This document shows, in pieces, positions 45,479 to 56,700 of a stretch of DNA of 64,000 bases; position 1 is the stretch's first letter; the number at the start of each line of letters is the position of its first letter. A program made the translations under genes and the position numbers. Under the pieces are notes generated by a model that saw only the letters and a program-made list of their open reading frames with translations, had not been told where the DNA came from and did no database searches. This stretch comes from Anthostomella pinea (taxonomy: Eukaryota; Ascomycota; Sordariomycetes; Xylariales; Xylariaceae), in the NCBI GenBank assembly GCA_963556695.1, contig CAUWAG010000012.1, positions 3,844,001-3,908,000 on the forward strand, read 5' to 3'.

Positions 45479-48403
45479 TCATACATCTTCCATAGAACTG
45501 TTGTATCCGCTGGCCGCGCCGCCGGCAGTAGCTACGGAACTGCCAGTGGCCATCTTGGACAAATCTGACAATCCTCGCCCGCATCCAAACTTGTCGCCAT
45601 CCTCTGGGGAAGCATCACCGCTAGCATCATAGCCATGTTCGTCTTCGGAATGTTCGTCTTCGGAATGTTCGTCTTCGGAATGTTCGTCTTCTTCATCGTT
45701 TCCAGACAGATCACGATTATCGTGAAATGGGCCATCTTCAATCACGGCGCGGTCACGTCTGATAAGGTCCTGCGAATCCTCGTCTTCGTAGGCGTCGTCA
45801 TCGTCCGAATCCAGATCCGAATCGCAACTCGCCTGATAGAAGGCCGGTGGTGGAAGTGGCACAGGCGGTAGTCGACGGATCTTGGCACCGACATATTCAA
45901 TTTCAACCGAAGGCTCCTGGGTCGTCGACACGTGTGATGATGAGGGCGAGTCTGTGGTCATGGTCGCCAGGCCACCGGCAATGGTATCAGTGGTCGTCTT
46001 CGACGCTATTGTGTCGTGGCTCGGGCGCTCAAGCTGCCTTGGGCGCCTGGGTGATGAACTGCCATCATCAGAGCTGTCGTCGCATTCTGAGCTGGCTCTC
46101 TTGGGCCGTCGAGTGGACACGGCGAGCACAAAATGATCATCTGGGTATACGCCTCCCAGACCGCTGGCCTCGAGATTTAGCAACGGTGCTCGTTGAGCGT
46201 TGTCAGCCCAGGGAAAACTAGCTTCAATCTCATCGTCGGTCTCATCACACGTCAACTCTGATGAGTCGGAGCCATCAGGCTTCATCTTGCTACCGTACGT
46301 GGCGGAGCCACTGAGCGGTCTGAATGGGATAGATGACCCCGACGAGGAACGGTAGACTTGCGGCCGGTCGTTGAGGTTGACCTGGGGCTGTGCCTCGGGA
46401 GACAGGCCACAAGAATCGCCGGACAAGTCGGTGCAGAAGGGTGCTCCGCTGTAGTAAATGATGGCGCCGTCGCGCCGGCGCTTGGGTTGCCGCTGCGATA
46501 CCCCGGTCGACACGCCACTCTGATTCCACCGCGAGCGCAGTCCCAGGCCCAGATTACTTTCTTCCGCAGCTTCGTATGATGATGCGGTCTCGTCAGCCAC
46601 CGACGGCTGCTCATCCGAAGATGATGTCTGGTGATGCACGAACATCGGCTTGTAGTGGAAGCTTTCATCCGAGTTGGAGTCCTGAACACCCAGCCCGAAT
46701 TTCGACGGTTTCTGGGCGATGCCGTCATCCTCCCAGTGCTTTGTCTTCCGCTTCTTCCTCTGGTCTTGGTCATTCGACCCGTCGGTGTCCTCGCTTGAAT
46801 GTGTGCGTTCCGAGCTGCCGCCACTGCTGTCGCTCCTCACGAACCTCGTTCCCTCATTTCCACCTCGCCAGCGAATCTTTCGTCCGTCGGGAGAAAGTTG
46901 GAACTTGGTGCTTTTCTCCGACACCGCATGACGAATGAAGTCGGGCGTAACGTTGAGGATGTGTAGCTGCGCCAGGTTACCGAGAAGATTCAGGTACACC
47001 CAGCCATCCGCATCTGTTGAAACATCCTTCTTGGAGAATCTCGCCTGACCCTCGGGTGCATCCAAGCCCAGATGTCGAATATAATTCATGTTGTCCGAGG
47101 GGACCTGCTCTCGATCTGGGTCCAGGTCACGAGGTCTAGTTGGGCGCTGCTCCGATGTATTGTCGCTCTCAGGCGATACGTTGGCGCCACTGCTACTGTC
47201 ACGTTCACTGGTGAAATCGTATTCGCCATACGAATGTGACTGTGAGTGTTCCTTTGATATCGCTAAACCATCAAGTGGGTGATTTGCTTTGGGATTCGCT
47301 TGCGGTCGGATTGTTGCTTCTCGCGCTGCCTCGCCCGCAGGTACCGTATTATCATCGGTGATATCCATTTGCGTGTCGCGAGCGATCGGATGCTGCGTGG
47401 TGGCTAGCGGCGGAGGCAGCTTCTGGGCGATGTTGCCCATCTTCCCGGTGAACAAATGTTCCAATCGTCTCACCACAAGCTTCTTCTTCTCATTCTCGGT
47501 CATGATGGTGGGTCGAGGCCACAGACGTTCGGGAATGTCGCGTAGATAGTTTTCGATGTTCTGCTTAGATTGTTGTCGTTCAGCCTTGGCCTGTCCGTGC
47601 GGTAGCTGGGCCGAGGAGGAACCCTGGTCGTTTGACATGGACGCATAAGCCGAGTCCACTGGCCTCGAGTTCGATCCCGAAGACGAAGAAGCATGTTTGG
47701 ATGCCGACCTGTTCTGTAATTTCCCTGAGCCCTTCTTCCCACTGGGAGACGCTCCAGCACTTGACTCTGCTGGCAGGCTAGTTGTGAAGTCTCTGAGTGC
47801 TGCTTCGAGTTCCCGTCTCTTGTTGCGAGGTAAGCCGTGCACCTTCAGTTCGAAGAGTTTATCCCTCCGCAAAGAATCGGGTCCCTTCTGCCTGTACTTT
47901 TTCAATTCATCCTTCAAGCGCTTATTTTCGACGGTCAGATCGTCGATGACGCTGCGGTAATCACCGGCGCTGCTGCTTTGCGTAGCCCCAGGGCGCAAGG
48001 CAGGAACCCGGTTCTGAACAAAATTGTATGCGGGAGTCTGGGAAGGCATGCCGTATTTGATGTCCTCATTTGACGAATCCGTCTCTTTCTGAAAGAATGG
48101 CGGGTCGACGTCCATTTGAGACGTATCATAAGTGCCATTGGTATTCCCATTGGCGGACTCGAACCAATTCTTTGGGTCGCTCAGACCAGTCTCGTTGCTT
48201 TCACCGGAGGACATCCGTCGCGAGTGCCGTAACGAGGAATGCGCATTGGGGACACCCGGCGGGGTGAACCGCCTTGCTGCTTCTTGGGCTAGTCGGTGGT
48301 GTCGCAAGGTGATGGAGTTTTCGGGCGAGGTTCTCCTTGGATTCTTGTAAGTGACGGGAGGGGTAGGCGCAGAGCCCGTCGGCGTGTTCTTTGAGCTCAG
48401 CAT
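45479..48403 (-). CDS. frq: Circadian clock protein FREQUENCY
   Basis: Single uninterrupted frame of 974 aa from ATG 48403. FRQ is the negative element of the fungal circadian oscillator: it binds FRH and CK1 and inhibits the White Collar complex. Recognised segments in order are SPENSITLRHHRLA, SSGESNETGLSDPKNWF, VDPPFFQKETDSSNE, the coiled-coil SVIDDLTVENKRLKDELKKY, KLFELKVHGLPRNKRRELEA, SGSNSRPVDSAYASMS, KKKLVVRRLEHLFTGK, QRPTRPRDLDPDREQVPS, WVYLNLLGNLAQLHILNVTP and SEKSTKFQLSPDGRKIRWRG. An NLS-like RKKRKTK follows. The C-terminal acidic region has three and a half tandem EHSED units (15-bp repeat, about 45637-45690). Length is close to that of Neurospora FRQ. Confidence 0.95.
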   Translation of the reverse strand: MLSSKNTPTGSAPTPPVTYKNPRRTSPENSITLRHHRLAQEAARRFTPPGVPNAHSSLRHSRRMSSGESNETGLSDPKNWFESANGNTNGTYDTSQMDVDPPFFQKETDSSNEDIKYGMPSQTPAYNFVQNRVPALRPGATQSSSAGDYRSVIDDLTVENKRLKDELKKYRQKGPDSLRRDKLFELKVHGLPRNKRRELEAALRDFTTSLPAESSAGASPSGKKGSGKLQNRSASKHASSSSGSNSRPVDSAYASMSNDQGSSSAQLPHGQAKAERQQSKQNIENYLRDIPERLWPRPTIMTENEKKKLVVRRLEHLFTGKMGNIAQKLPPPLATTQHPIARDTQMDITDDNTVPAGEAAREATIRPQANPKANHPLDGLAISKEHSQSHSYGEYDFTSERDSSSGANVSPESDNTSEQRPTRPRDLDPDREQVPSDNMNYIRHLGLDAPEGQARFSKKDVSTDADGWVYLNLLGNLAQLHILNVTPDFIRHAVSEKSTKFQLSPDGRKIRWRGGNEGTRFVRSDSSGGSSERTHSSEDTDGSNDQDQRKKRKTKHWEDDGIAQKPSKFGLGVQDSNSDESFHYKPMFVHHQTSSSDEQPSVADETASSYEAAEESNLGLGLRSRWNQSGVSTGVSQRQPKRRRDGAIIYYSGAPFCTDLSGDSCGLSPEAQPQVNLNDRPQVYRSSSGSSIPFRPLSGSATYGSKMKPDGSDSSELTCDETDDEIEASFPWADNAQRAPLLNLEASGLGGVYPDDHFVLAVSTRRPKRASSECDDSSDDGSSSPRRPRQLERPSHDTIASKTTTDTIAGGLATMTTDSPSSSHVSTTQEPSVEIEYVGAKIRRLPPVPLPPPAFYQASCDSDLDSDDDDAYEDEDSQDLIRRDRAVIEDGPFHDNRDLSGNDEEDEHSEDEHSEDEHSEDEHGYDASGDASPEDGDKFGCGRGLSDLSKMATGSSVATAGGAASGYNSSMEDV

Positions 48404-50341
48404 ATTCGTCACAGGTTTTCGCTTCGCCTTGTTTGCTAGCAGTACGTCACGGTCTCAAGAGCTCATCCTGTCCGATAGGAGAGATTCAGGCGAAATGCGA
48501 CGTCTGTCATGACACAGGTAATCAGTGACACGGTTCGGAACACGTAGGGCAGACAGCTGAACGCTATTATGATATCGAGGAACGTGTTCCAACTGGTTTG
48601 CTGGATTGGGGCCGTGTACTCCGGACGTTCATGCGCCCGGGGCCAACAGGTCTTTCGTGTTGGGGATGGTGGTTGTGATAATAGCAATTACGGGATAGTG
48701 GATGATTGTATTCGTGGAGTTAAATCATGTGGAAAAATTGATGTTGCTGATGTTGTAGGTTTGTGTGTAATCACGACTTGAAAGCAAATGGCGAGGGTTG
48801 CGAAACTGGGTCACACGTACAAGAATAATGCGGCGCTCAGCTGGCGATTCTGTGGGATTCCAACGGCGAAGGATCGGCGGTTAGGATTTGACAGGTGGTT
48901 GGAGATGACCTTCCCAATGGACGACTTCCAAGAATTGACTGTTCACCCGATACAAAGGGTGATGGTGTTCAGCTGGCTGTCGTCTTGATGGTATTGGTGC
49001 CGTGGTGGTGACCGTCGATGCCAAGGCAGTTTGCTGTTCGCGGAACTGGAATGTATTGATGTTCGATCGGTGTGGATGGTGATGCGGGTGGGCTGACGTG
49101 AGTAGAGCGCGGCCAGCAGCCAAGTTGTTTGTGATGTTGGTGTGGTGTTGGGAATTGGCGTTAAGGATGATGGTAGATGTGCAGCTCTCGAGCAACGTCG
49201 AGACTGATGGGATCTAGGTAAATGACGGATCGAGATGCGGAAAGTCTAAGAAAATCAAGACCCCTCGTGGACGGCAGGCTGGTGAGCGCTCGCCATCGGT
49301 GCCGGGCCATGTCCATATCCATGATTGTCAGGGTCTGCATCTGCGGACTGCGTGTCTCGCAGCTCTGCCTGACCCCCGATGAGGGTTCGATCGCGGTGCC
49401 GGTGGGGAGGGCCTGGGGATCGAGGGACACACTTGCCATCGTGCCGATTCAGGGTCCTCTGGGCGTGCGCTAGACTCGCTTGGGAATGAACGCCAGAGGG
49501 CCCAGAGCAGTCCATCGGCTGTTGCGCGCCCTGGTGTGGGTGTATTGCTGCCGTGCTCCAAGCGGCCAATGAGACAGACGGACAGAGGCGGGCAGCTGAC
49601 GCCACGGGTGTGTGCAGTACCCACAGATGACAGGTCACCGGTACTCTCAAATGAGGGATCGAACGGTCTTCTGAGCCCAGTCTGAGGTATCTCTACTTCG
49701 TGCTCGAAAGTGGTCTGACAAGCTCAGGACTGCCTTACGTCATCGGTCGAATACAGGACTGGAGGGCTGAGTCCATCGTCGATGTGGTTTTCCAGAGAGC
49801 TGATTGGCTGGCCGGACGTCGTCCGTAACGGTCCGTCAAGGTCAAAAGCTCTCTCCCTCACTCAGATCAGCGACAGTATGTACCCGTCCATCGCCATACT
49901 CGCCCTACATCGCCATACATCGCCATACCATTGCGAATTTGTGATAAGGGGGCATGTGCGCGCAATCTTATTATTACCCTCCCTTTAACGTTGGTGCCAA
50001 TAGAGAATGGTGTAGGGAACGAGCAATAACACCGACTGACGCCGCACGAGGCAACCGCTTTATTACCCATCCTCTATCTCGATGATGCTCTGGACAGATT
50101 GCTGACTTCCTACTTCAAATAAAGATAAAGTCGATGTTGGGGGTTTGGTTGACGTTGGCCTTTCATCAATCTTCTTTCACCGGTCAGGCTGTGAACCTAA
50201 AGTTGTCCGACGCCGTGTGTAGTAAGCCCTATCTAGGTAATGGTCTGCCTCGCAGAGCACGGCGGATGGTCTCGACTCTCGCCCAGACCTCCTTACCCTT
50301 GAGCACTTTTGGAGTTTATGCAAGAACCAACATCGCGTCCA
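48404..50341 (-). promoter_or_regulatory. Long frq upstream region with GATC-type motifs
   Basis: Nearly 2 kb upstream of frq has no supported gene. Paired GATC-containing sites occur: GGATC at 49210 and GGATCG at 49227, CGATCGCGG at 49388 and GGGGATCGAGG at 49415, plus CGATCGG at 49064 and GGGATCGAACGG near 49655. Neurospora frq is driven by White Collar complex sites built of paired GATN repeats (C-box and proximal light element). Similar function here is an inference. Short frames within could act as upstream ORFs in a long leader. Confidence 0.4.
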
Positions 50342-50349
50342 CCTAGGAC

Positions 50350-50761
50350 CAGCGTTCCACTTAATCCAAGCAATCCAATCTGACCCCCTCCAAACTGAAC
50401 TAAACCGTGATGACTAAGCAATCCAATTCAGTTGGGCTATCTCTGACGTGATTGGCTCGTTTGACTGTCGGAAAACAGGCCGAGTCTCCGAACCAATGAG
50501 AAGCTTCCGTCTCCCCCCAGATCCATACCACCAGCCACATCACCAGCCACATCACCAGATATCCCACATCCACCACATCCACACATCACCAGGTGGGACG
50601 TGCTACCCCTTGTCATATATGGGGCACGGATAACAATTAAACAATTCAAGTTGAGTACCCCTTGATTGAATTGCAGTTAGCGAGGGGACCTCCTGATTGC
50701 TTGGATCGAACCCTAACTACCCCTTAACTAACTACAAATACTCGGATTAAGTGGAACGCTG
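50350..50761. mobile_element. hAT-like MITE, 412 bp
   Basis: Perfect 18-bp terminal inverted repeats CAGCGTTCCACTTAATCC bound the element. It is flanked by CCTAGGAC (50342-50349) and CCCAGGAC (50762-50769), an 8-bp target duplication with one mismatch. Eight-base duplications and CAG…CTG ends are typical of hAT elements. AAGCAATCC recurs near both ends as a subterminal repeat, and a CACATCACCAG tandem fills part of the interior. No coding capacity. Confidence 0.85.
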
Positions 50762-50769
50762 CCCAGGAC

Positions 50770-52341
50770 CATGTGAGTCGGGCAGCTGGCATTGCAGCCA
50801 GACCAAGGGTTTCCCGGTCGAGCTTTCTTTCATCCAACGGTGGCGCTTTTTATGTTGCAACGCGTGGTGTGGCTTGCTGTCTGTGTCATCCGATACAGTC
50901 CAGTAGGCAGTAGGTTGATGAGGCTCTGTAACCCTGCCAGAGGCACCAAGACCATCTGACTCTTGGCATGCGGATCAACTAATGATACAATAAAACCCAT
51001 CAGTATGGGATGTCTCCCATGACAGCTGCGGATGTCGGTCTTCACACATGGGAAATCGCAAGAATTCCCAGACCACCTGGCCGCCACCTCGTTCAACGGT
51101 TTGGTCCCTCAACCCCACGACCACGGATCGCCAAGGCGAGCGCCGGCTCCCGGGAAACCTGCAGCTTATTCTGTGGATCTTGACCGGAGCTTCGTAGCGT
51201 GTGGCCCTAGCGGAATAGCATGTTTAAGATATGGGCAGAGGGTATATAAACCCCCTTTCCCACCTGGTCCCGATCCTTAGAACTCTCGTGAGGTCCGGAG
51301 ATCGAGGCTGAGATGAGGACCGCGGTACCGACCCACCGCACCGCTCCTCGCCACAGAAAACCAAGTGGGTTCCCACATCGCCTTGGGACCCATAACCGCT
51401 GCTCACACGGTCTGGCGGCTTGCGAATTTCGAATCACCCTTGTTGCCGACCCGAGAACTTGGATGGTATTTCAAATCCCATGGTGAAGACGTGGAGAAGA
51501 TACGGGACGCGAAACCGTCCGGTTCTCCTGGGCGCTATACCAAGCCAAGACGGATGAGCTGCTAGCGGACCTTTTGCTGCGGCTTCATCAGGAGGTCTCG
51601 TGGTGGCAATTTCAAACGAGTTCTGCCAGCGTGGCCTCGCGAGAAATCTCGAGGGAGCAAGCGCGGAGCGTGCTGCGGGCTCCAAGCAAGTCGTGGGCCT
51701 TCGTGGCCAATGTTCGTGGCCAATATTCGAAGCCCAGAACATACAGCAACAGGGACTCGCGGGTAGGAATTTGCAAGAACATGGCGGCCCCTGGCAATGG
51801 GCTCCAGGCAAGCAGTTTGTGTGCGTGTACGAGGAATCGTCCGACCTTGCAGTGAGACCAGTCGTGAATGCACTACCAGGCATGGGTACCTCTTTTCCTT
51901 ATGTCGGCAGCCTGTTTCTTCGCGACAGTCAACGGGATGAGCTGGACCAGCTCATCGATGAGCGCTAAGGTCTTGGAAGCAGTCACCCACGACTCGCGAG
52001 AGCTGCTATATCCGACCTCTCATATTCACCTTGCCTCGGTTCACAACTTGCGGTATGTATGTGCTCGACTGAATCTCAGGCCTGCGTTGCAGTGTCGATA
52101 CAGGCTCGTCCAAAATAAGACTGAGTAAGCCAATCTCTTCAAATCCCGAGGTGAGTGAAGAATAGGCAAGTTCCAACGCCCCATGAGACAGCCCCTAGCT
52201 TGCAGGACGTAGTCTCTTTACTGCGACATCTATCGCAACTTCCATGGATACGGAGTCCATGATCCTGTTCTCCCACCCAAAGCTCGATACAGCCAGCTAC
52301 CAGGCCTCGTCTCTATGAGACCAACTATATACGTGATGAAC
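50770..52341. other. Coding-like but unrecognised sequence
   Basis: Plus-strand frames around 51370-51970 look coding-like in two overlapping registers (for example DELLADLLLRLHQEVSWWQF and KQFVCVYEESSDLAVRP), suggesting an old frameshifted gene, but I know no matching family. The imperfect duplication TCGTGGCCAATGT/TCGTGGCCAATAT lies at 51698-51725. Confidence 0.3.
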
Positions 52342-52831
52342 CTATGCAAGCACGACCTCGAACTCAAAGGGCCCAGTAAGCAACGCATACTCGTCTCTGG
52401 TCCTCGGCCCGCAGGACCCGCTCCCGAGACCATGGTGCCCCGCATCCAGGCGCAGCACCACGTTCTCCGTCCTCTTCCTATGCAGCTCGTAGGGGTGCTC
52501 GCAGCCTCGACGTCCGCGACGCGGTAATGCGACGCGTTGAAGTCGAATAGCTTCCTCTTCTCGCCGTCGGCAGACGATGAGGAGGAGGGTGAGGCCACGA
52601 GGTCCACGAACTGCGCCGTGATCGTCTCGCCCCCGGCGTGCGCAAGCCGCACCCATCGCGTGTCGGTGCGGTTGCCGCTCTCTTGCGGGAACTCGTAGTC
52701 CGTCCATAGCTGGGCCACCTCAACGACGGAGTACACACCCGCGCGCTGCGACAGCTTCTTGTCGCTGTAGCATTCCCCCGGGCCGCGACCGTACCACGTC
52801 ATCGCCGACAGCGCAAATCCCTATCCTTCCC

Positions 52832-52904
52832 ACTACCACTTCTCTCACCACCACCACCACCACCACCACTACTACTACTACCACTACCACTACTGCTACT
52901 ACCA
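52832..52904 (-). repeat. Triplet microsatellite inside the beta-galactosidase remnant
   Basis: On the minus strand AGT/GGT triplets would code for Ser/Gly, replacing a short loop of the enzyme before the WYGRGPGE motif. The downstream frame differs from the upstream one, so an indel accompanies the expansion. Confidence 0.75.
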
Positions 52905-53097
52905 GCCCACTCGCGCGGCAACTCCATGCTCAGCCCGATGTGCGGCAGGGTCCGCGGCAGGTTTTGCCCCCTCGGCTTGCCCCGGACGCGGATCGACAGC
53001 GCCCCGGACGCGCGGAACGTGTACGCGACGTCCAGGACGATGGACCACGAGAGTACGGGCGGGCAGAACCGCTTGCATGAAATGCCCCCGATTTTTG

Positions 53098-53575
53098 ACC
53101 CGGAATAAAAAAGGGCGGAATCGGCGCGAAAATGTTAAAAATTAATAGTTGTTAACCCGGAATAAAAAAAGGCAAAATCGGCGCAAAAATACTACAACTT
53201 AATAGTTTTAACTTAAAATAGAAAGGGGTAAGGTTAGCGCAGAAATATTAAGAATTAATAGTTTTTTAATTTAGAATTAAAAAAAGGCAAAATTAATATA
53301 AAAATGTAAAAATTTGATAGTTTTTAACCCGAAGTAAAAAAGTTCAAATTGTCACAGAATAGCAATTGACCACCACACCAATTGGCTAAGCTCCTCACAA
53401 AAGGATGTGGAATATTCAGGATGGCAACTGAATATTCTATGGTGGTAGATATACCTGACGTTCCACGGGCTCCAGGGCTCTGTCTCATTCGGACATACCT
53501 GTACCGTATTAGAGCGTCACACAAATTCGTATAAAAATACTAGAAATTAATAGTTTTAAAAAGGTATTTAAAAAT
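53098..53575. repeat. AT-rich tandem array, about 57-bp unit
   Basis: Five to six units start near 53098, 53155, 53211, 53269 and 53327, each built on ACCCGGAATAAAAAA, a GGCAAAATCGGCGC-like block and TTAATAGTTTT. Units further right have more A/T, as if C:G pairs had decayed. The fifth unit is interrupted by the 172-bp element at 53350-53521 and resumes in register after it. Confidence 0.85.
53350..53521. mobile_element. Solo LTR-like insertion, 172 bp, target duplication CAAAT
   Basis: It begins TGTCACAGAA and ends GAGCGTCACA, with CAAAT on both sides (53345-53349 and 53522-53526). Removing it and one CAAAT restores a 57-bp array unit. It contains the perfect inverted pair GAATATTCAG/CTGAATATTC. 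Confidence 0.8.
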
Positions 53576-53724
53576 GATACTCTACCTAAAAAAGTCGAAA
53601 ATTTAAATAAGGTAAGAAAATAAAAGTAATCATTATTTTCGGTTTTAATAATGTAGATCCCCGCCACTTGATCCAGCCACTTGATCCAGCCACCAGTACC
53701 TTGTGTTAGATACTAGAACGAATG
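53576..53724. other. Spacer between array and copia LTR
   Basis: AT-rich decayed sequence, then two direct copies of CCACTTGATCCAG (53667-53695). It does not belong to the beta-galactosidase remnant. Confidence 0.5.
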
Positions 53725-53877
53725 TGTTAAATGGGAGCCGGAGATGGACATCAGAAGATCTCCAGTTGGGCAGAGACGCACAGGGTATCTGACCCACCAA
53801 GAAGACAGATGATCAATCTTTGCACACAGAGCAGAACAATCAATAGCATCCATCAATCAACATCTGTGTATTCAACA
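53725..53877 (+). repeat. 5' LTR of the copia element
   Basis: It is 153 bp, starting TGTTAAATGGGAG and ending GTATTCAACA, with about 94 percent identity to the 3' LTR by eye. Confidence 0.9.
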
Positions 53878-53939
53878 ATTAAAAGTCTCATTGAATCTAT
53901 GCAACTGGCATCCATATTTCGAATACACGTATCATACAA

Positions 53940-54760
53940 CCATTTCAAGATAAATATCACAATTCCAACCCAGAACTCAACTGCGTACTATCGATCTCGA
54001 AAGGACTTTATCAGCTGGGGACTCCAATTCTAGAAAAGGGCTGAAGCACTCGGCATCTGGCAATATATCGAGCCAGGTGTAACTACTCCATGGCCAACAG
54101 CACCAACGCCTCCAGATATCCTATCAGAAGAGTATTCAAAGAAGTCTATCAGAACTGCTCAAACAGCAGTGGAGGAGGGACGAGTCCTTGCTTCACACCT
54201 TACAACAGAAAGAGCAGCTGATTTCAAGATGAACGTCGCCCTATTTGAGCACAAAGACAAGATCTATTAGCGAACCAAGACCTCTATATCCAAACTTATT
54301 AAGTGGACTCTCGAAACCGTTGATCCTACTATACAGAAAACCAAACTACTCCGTGAACGAAACCTCTACCAGTGGTACCAAGAGCTCGCAACTGAAGGAG
54401 CTATCTACAGTGAGAACATCATGCACCAGGCCTAAGTCGACTACCGTGCCATTATATCAATGATCAATAAGGGGGTACAGAAAAAGAAAGAGAAGGATTT
54501 TATTAGCTAGATTAAAGAATGGGAATTGGTTATGGCTAGAGCTATGAAAGCCAGGGTCCCTGAGGCTCTATTTCCAGTAATCTGATTTAATGACTTCATA
54601 GTCGCTATCGCCTTGATGAACTCTAATTGGTCTTCTCAAGCCAGGGCAAGCAAGAAGGAAGGAGTGCTTGAAGGCAGTATTTTGTACTCCCAGATAGCCT
54701 CTGACCTCTACAACGACTGGATAACAATGCGCGCCATTACCAATCCTTTGAAAGGATAGG
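53940..54760 (+). pseudogene. copia gag remnant
   Basis: FISWGLQF-stop-KRAEALGIWQYIEPG is the start of a copia Gag-like region (usually followed by UBN2-type sequence). TAG stops near 54033, 54268, 54433 and 54508 fit CAG or TGG origins. Acidic and basic segments of the polyprotein follow. Confidence 0.6.
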
Positions 54761-55317
54761 AAGCGGGTTTCCCAGCCCTTCATAGAGAACAGCCTGACAA
54801 TACAAGAGACTCAATTAGAGACAAGAAAGAAAAAGAACATCCTCAAGAATAATCAGACGCAAGAGGCAGAGGCCGCGGTGAAGAAAACAACAACTAGAGA
54901 CAGCAAGGGGGCTCAAGAGGTGGATCATGAGGAGGTTTCAGAGGAGGAAGTCAGGGAGCTTCTGGCAAAAGGGGTCGAAACAATGAAGAAGCTCTCTCAA
55001 CCACTTAAACATGCAAGGGATGCTATTATAAAGGGCACCACTTCACAGAGTGCTTTTACCTCTTCCCAAATAAGCGACCAAATAGATAGAAAGTCCATCA
55101 CGATATGGAATGAATGGTCAAAATACTGCTTGAAAAGGACAATAATCTATCTGAGGAAGTAGCACAAATTTCCAAGAGACAGACACCGCGCAATTGACTC
55201 ACAGAAAGGGGCGAGAGAATACATTATGTACCAATACACACAAAGAAGGCAACAGTATTTTATTTAACAAAAAATACAAAGCCCTCCTACGCAACCGCCC
55301 CTTACCCCTTACTCAAC

Positions 55318-55860
55318 TTGTTAATCCTTGACTCTGGTACAACCTTACATATCTTCAACGTTATCACTCGCTTCAACAACTTTCACAGAGCCCCAATAGG
55401 TGATGGAGTGTATGCAAGAGACACCTTCATACCAATCTTAGGATACAGAGAAGTAGACATCACTGCTCACGACTCATTGGGACCATTCATCTTGACACTA
55501 CGAAATGTTGCCTTCTGTGAAGGATTTGCGACAAACCTTGTATCTTTACAATAACTCAAAAAGCTTGGATACTATTGGGACAATAAACCTCTTAACAACT
55601 GTGTCAGACAAAAGAATGATTTAGTAGTGTTCAAACTCACAGATAAGTTTGGGCAATGGGTCGTGGAGGACATACCCCTAGGCAAAACCAAAGCGTCCTT
55701 TGCCCTGCAGAGGAGAATGATCATTTCCAGAACAGAAAGAGCTCCAAACAAGGGTGACGAGAACCTCTAGCACTGGCGACTAGGGCATCCTGGCCCTGAA
55801 GTAATTGCCCAGATCACAAAGCATGCTAAAGGAGTGAGAATCAAGGGTGTCACGGCGAGC
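55318..55860 (+). pseudogene. copia protease and pre-integrase remnant
   Basis: LILDSGTTLHIFN is the aspartic-protease active-site region (D-S-G). HWRLGHPGPEVIAQITKHA is the pre-integrase segment. A TAA near 55552 and a TAG near 55770 break it. It is then interrupted by a solo LTR at 55848 and continues at 56050 with CDGCGKAK, the zinc-binding end. Confidence 0.75.
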
Positions 55861-56044
55861 GTACTGAGGAGCTGGAACATAGCTGGCAGCAAGCAGCTAT
55901 TACTCTATTGACGAGAATATCAAGACTAAAGAGGAAAGAAAGAGAGAGAAAGATAGGTACAGTGGGAGGTTGTCCCTTTAAGGGGATCCCCTTTATTGGG
56001 AGGTATCGGCTTGTCATGTGGGAAGGTCCGTGCAGGCCGTCACA
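55848..56044 (+). mobile_element. Solo LTR copy 1, 197 bp, target duplication AAGGG
   Basis: TGTCACGGCGAGC…GGCCGTCACA is flanked by AAGGG at 55843-55847 and 56045-56049. Removing it and one AAGGG rejoins the copia pre-integrase reading. A second copy lies inverted at 56701-56897. Confidence 0.9.
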
Positions 56045-56159
56045 AAGGGTCCCTCTACTGCTCAGTGTGACGGGTGTGGCAAGGCCAAATTAAGAAATAG
56101 ACACGTAGAACACCTAGGTGACCGTCAACTAAGCCAGGTAGCATCCTGTCTATCGATTT

Positions 56160-56690
56160 TCTTGACCTTGAGAAAGACTTAGATGGCTACTGGAGTATTA
56201 TGTTTGTCACTTACAGATACTCTGGATACGTGTGGACATACTTCCTGAAAAGGAGAACTACGGAACACATAATTGGCGCCCTCCAAAGCATCGTCAGTAT
56301 ACTGAAGATACAGTTCCAGATCGACATTGAGGCCATAAAAACAGACAATGAGTTCACCAAGTCAAAGGACATTAAGGACTTCATCAAAGACAACAACATC
56401 CGAATCGAGCCCTCTTCACCCCACACTCAAGACCCAAATGGAGACGCTGAACGCTTGGGAGGTAAAATCAAAGCAAAAGCTCTTGCCATGCGTAGCGGAG
56501 CCAAGCTTCCAATATATCTCTGGCGTCACATCTACACTGCAGCAGTGTATCTCCATAACCGAACACCATCCTTGCACCATAACTGGAAGACACCATATGA
56601 GATGTTCTTCCAATATCTGTCATTTCGAGACGGCCTAGTTACCCCTGATGGCAGACCAATGCATACACACCTACGAGCATATGGCTGTGA
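56160..56690 (+). pseudogene. copia integrase remnant
   Basis: The open stretch shows IEAIKTDNEF, SSPHTQDPNGDAERLGGKIK and LWRHIYTAAVYLHNRTPS, the retroviral-type integrase core (D in TDNEF; the usual E lies in the NGDAER segment) and its C-terminal extension. It breaks off at RAYGCDG where the inverted solo LTR begins. Confidence 0.8.
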
Positions 56691-56700
56691 CGGCCTGCAC

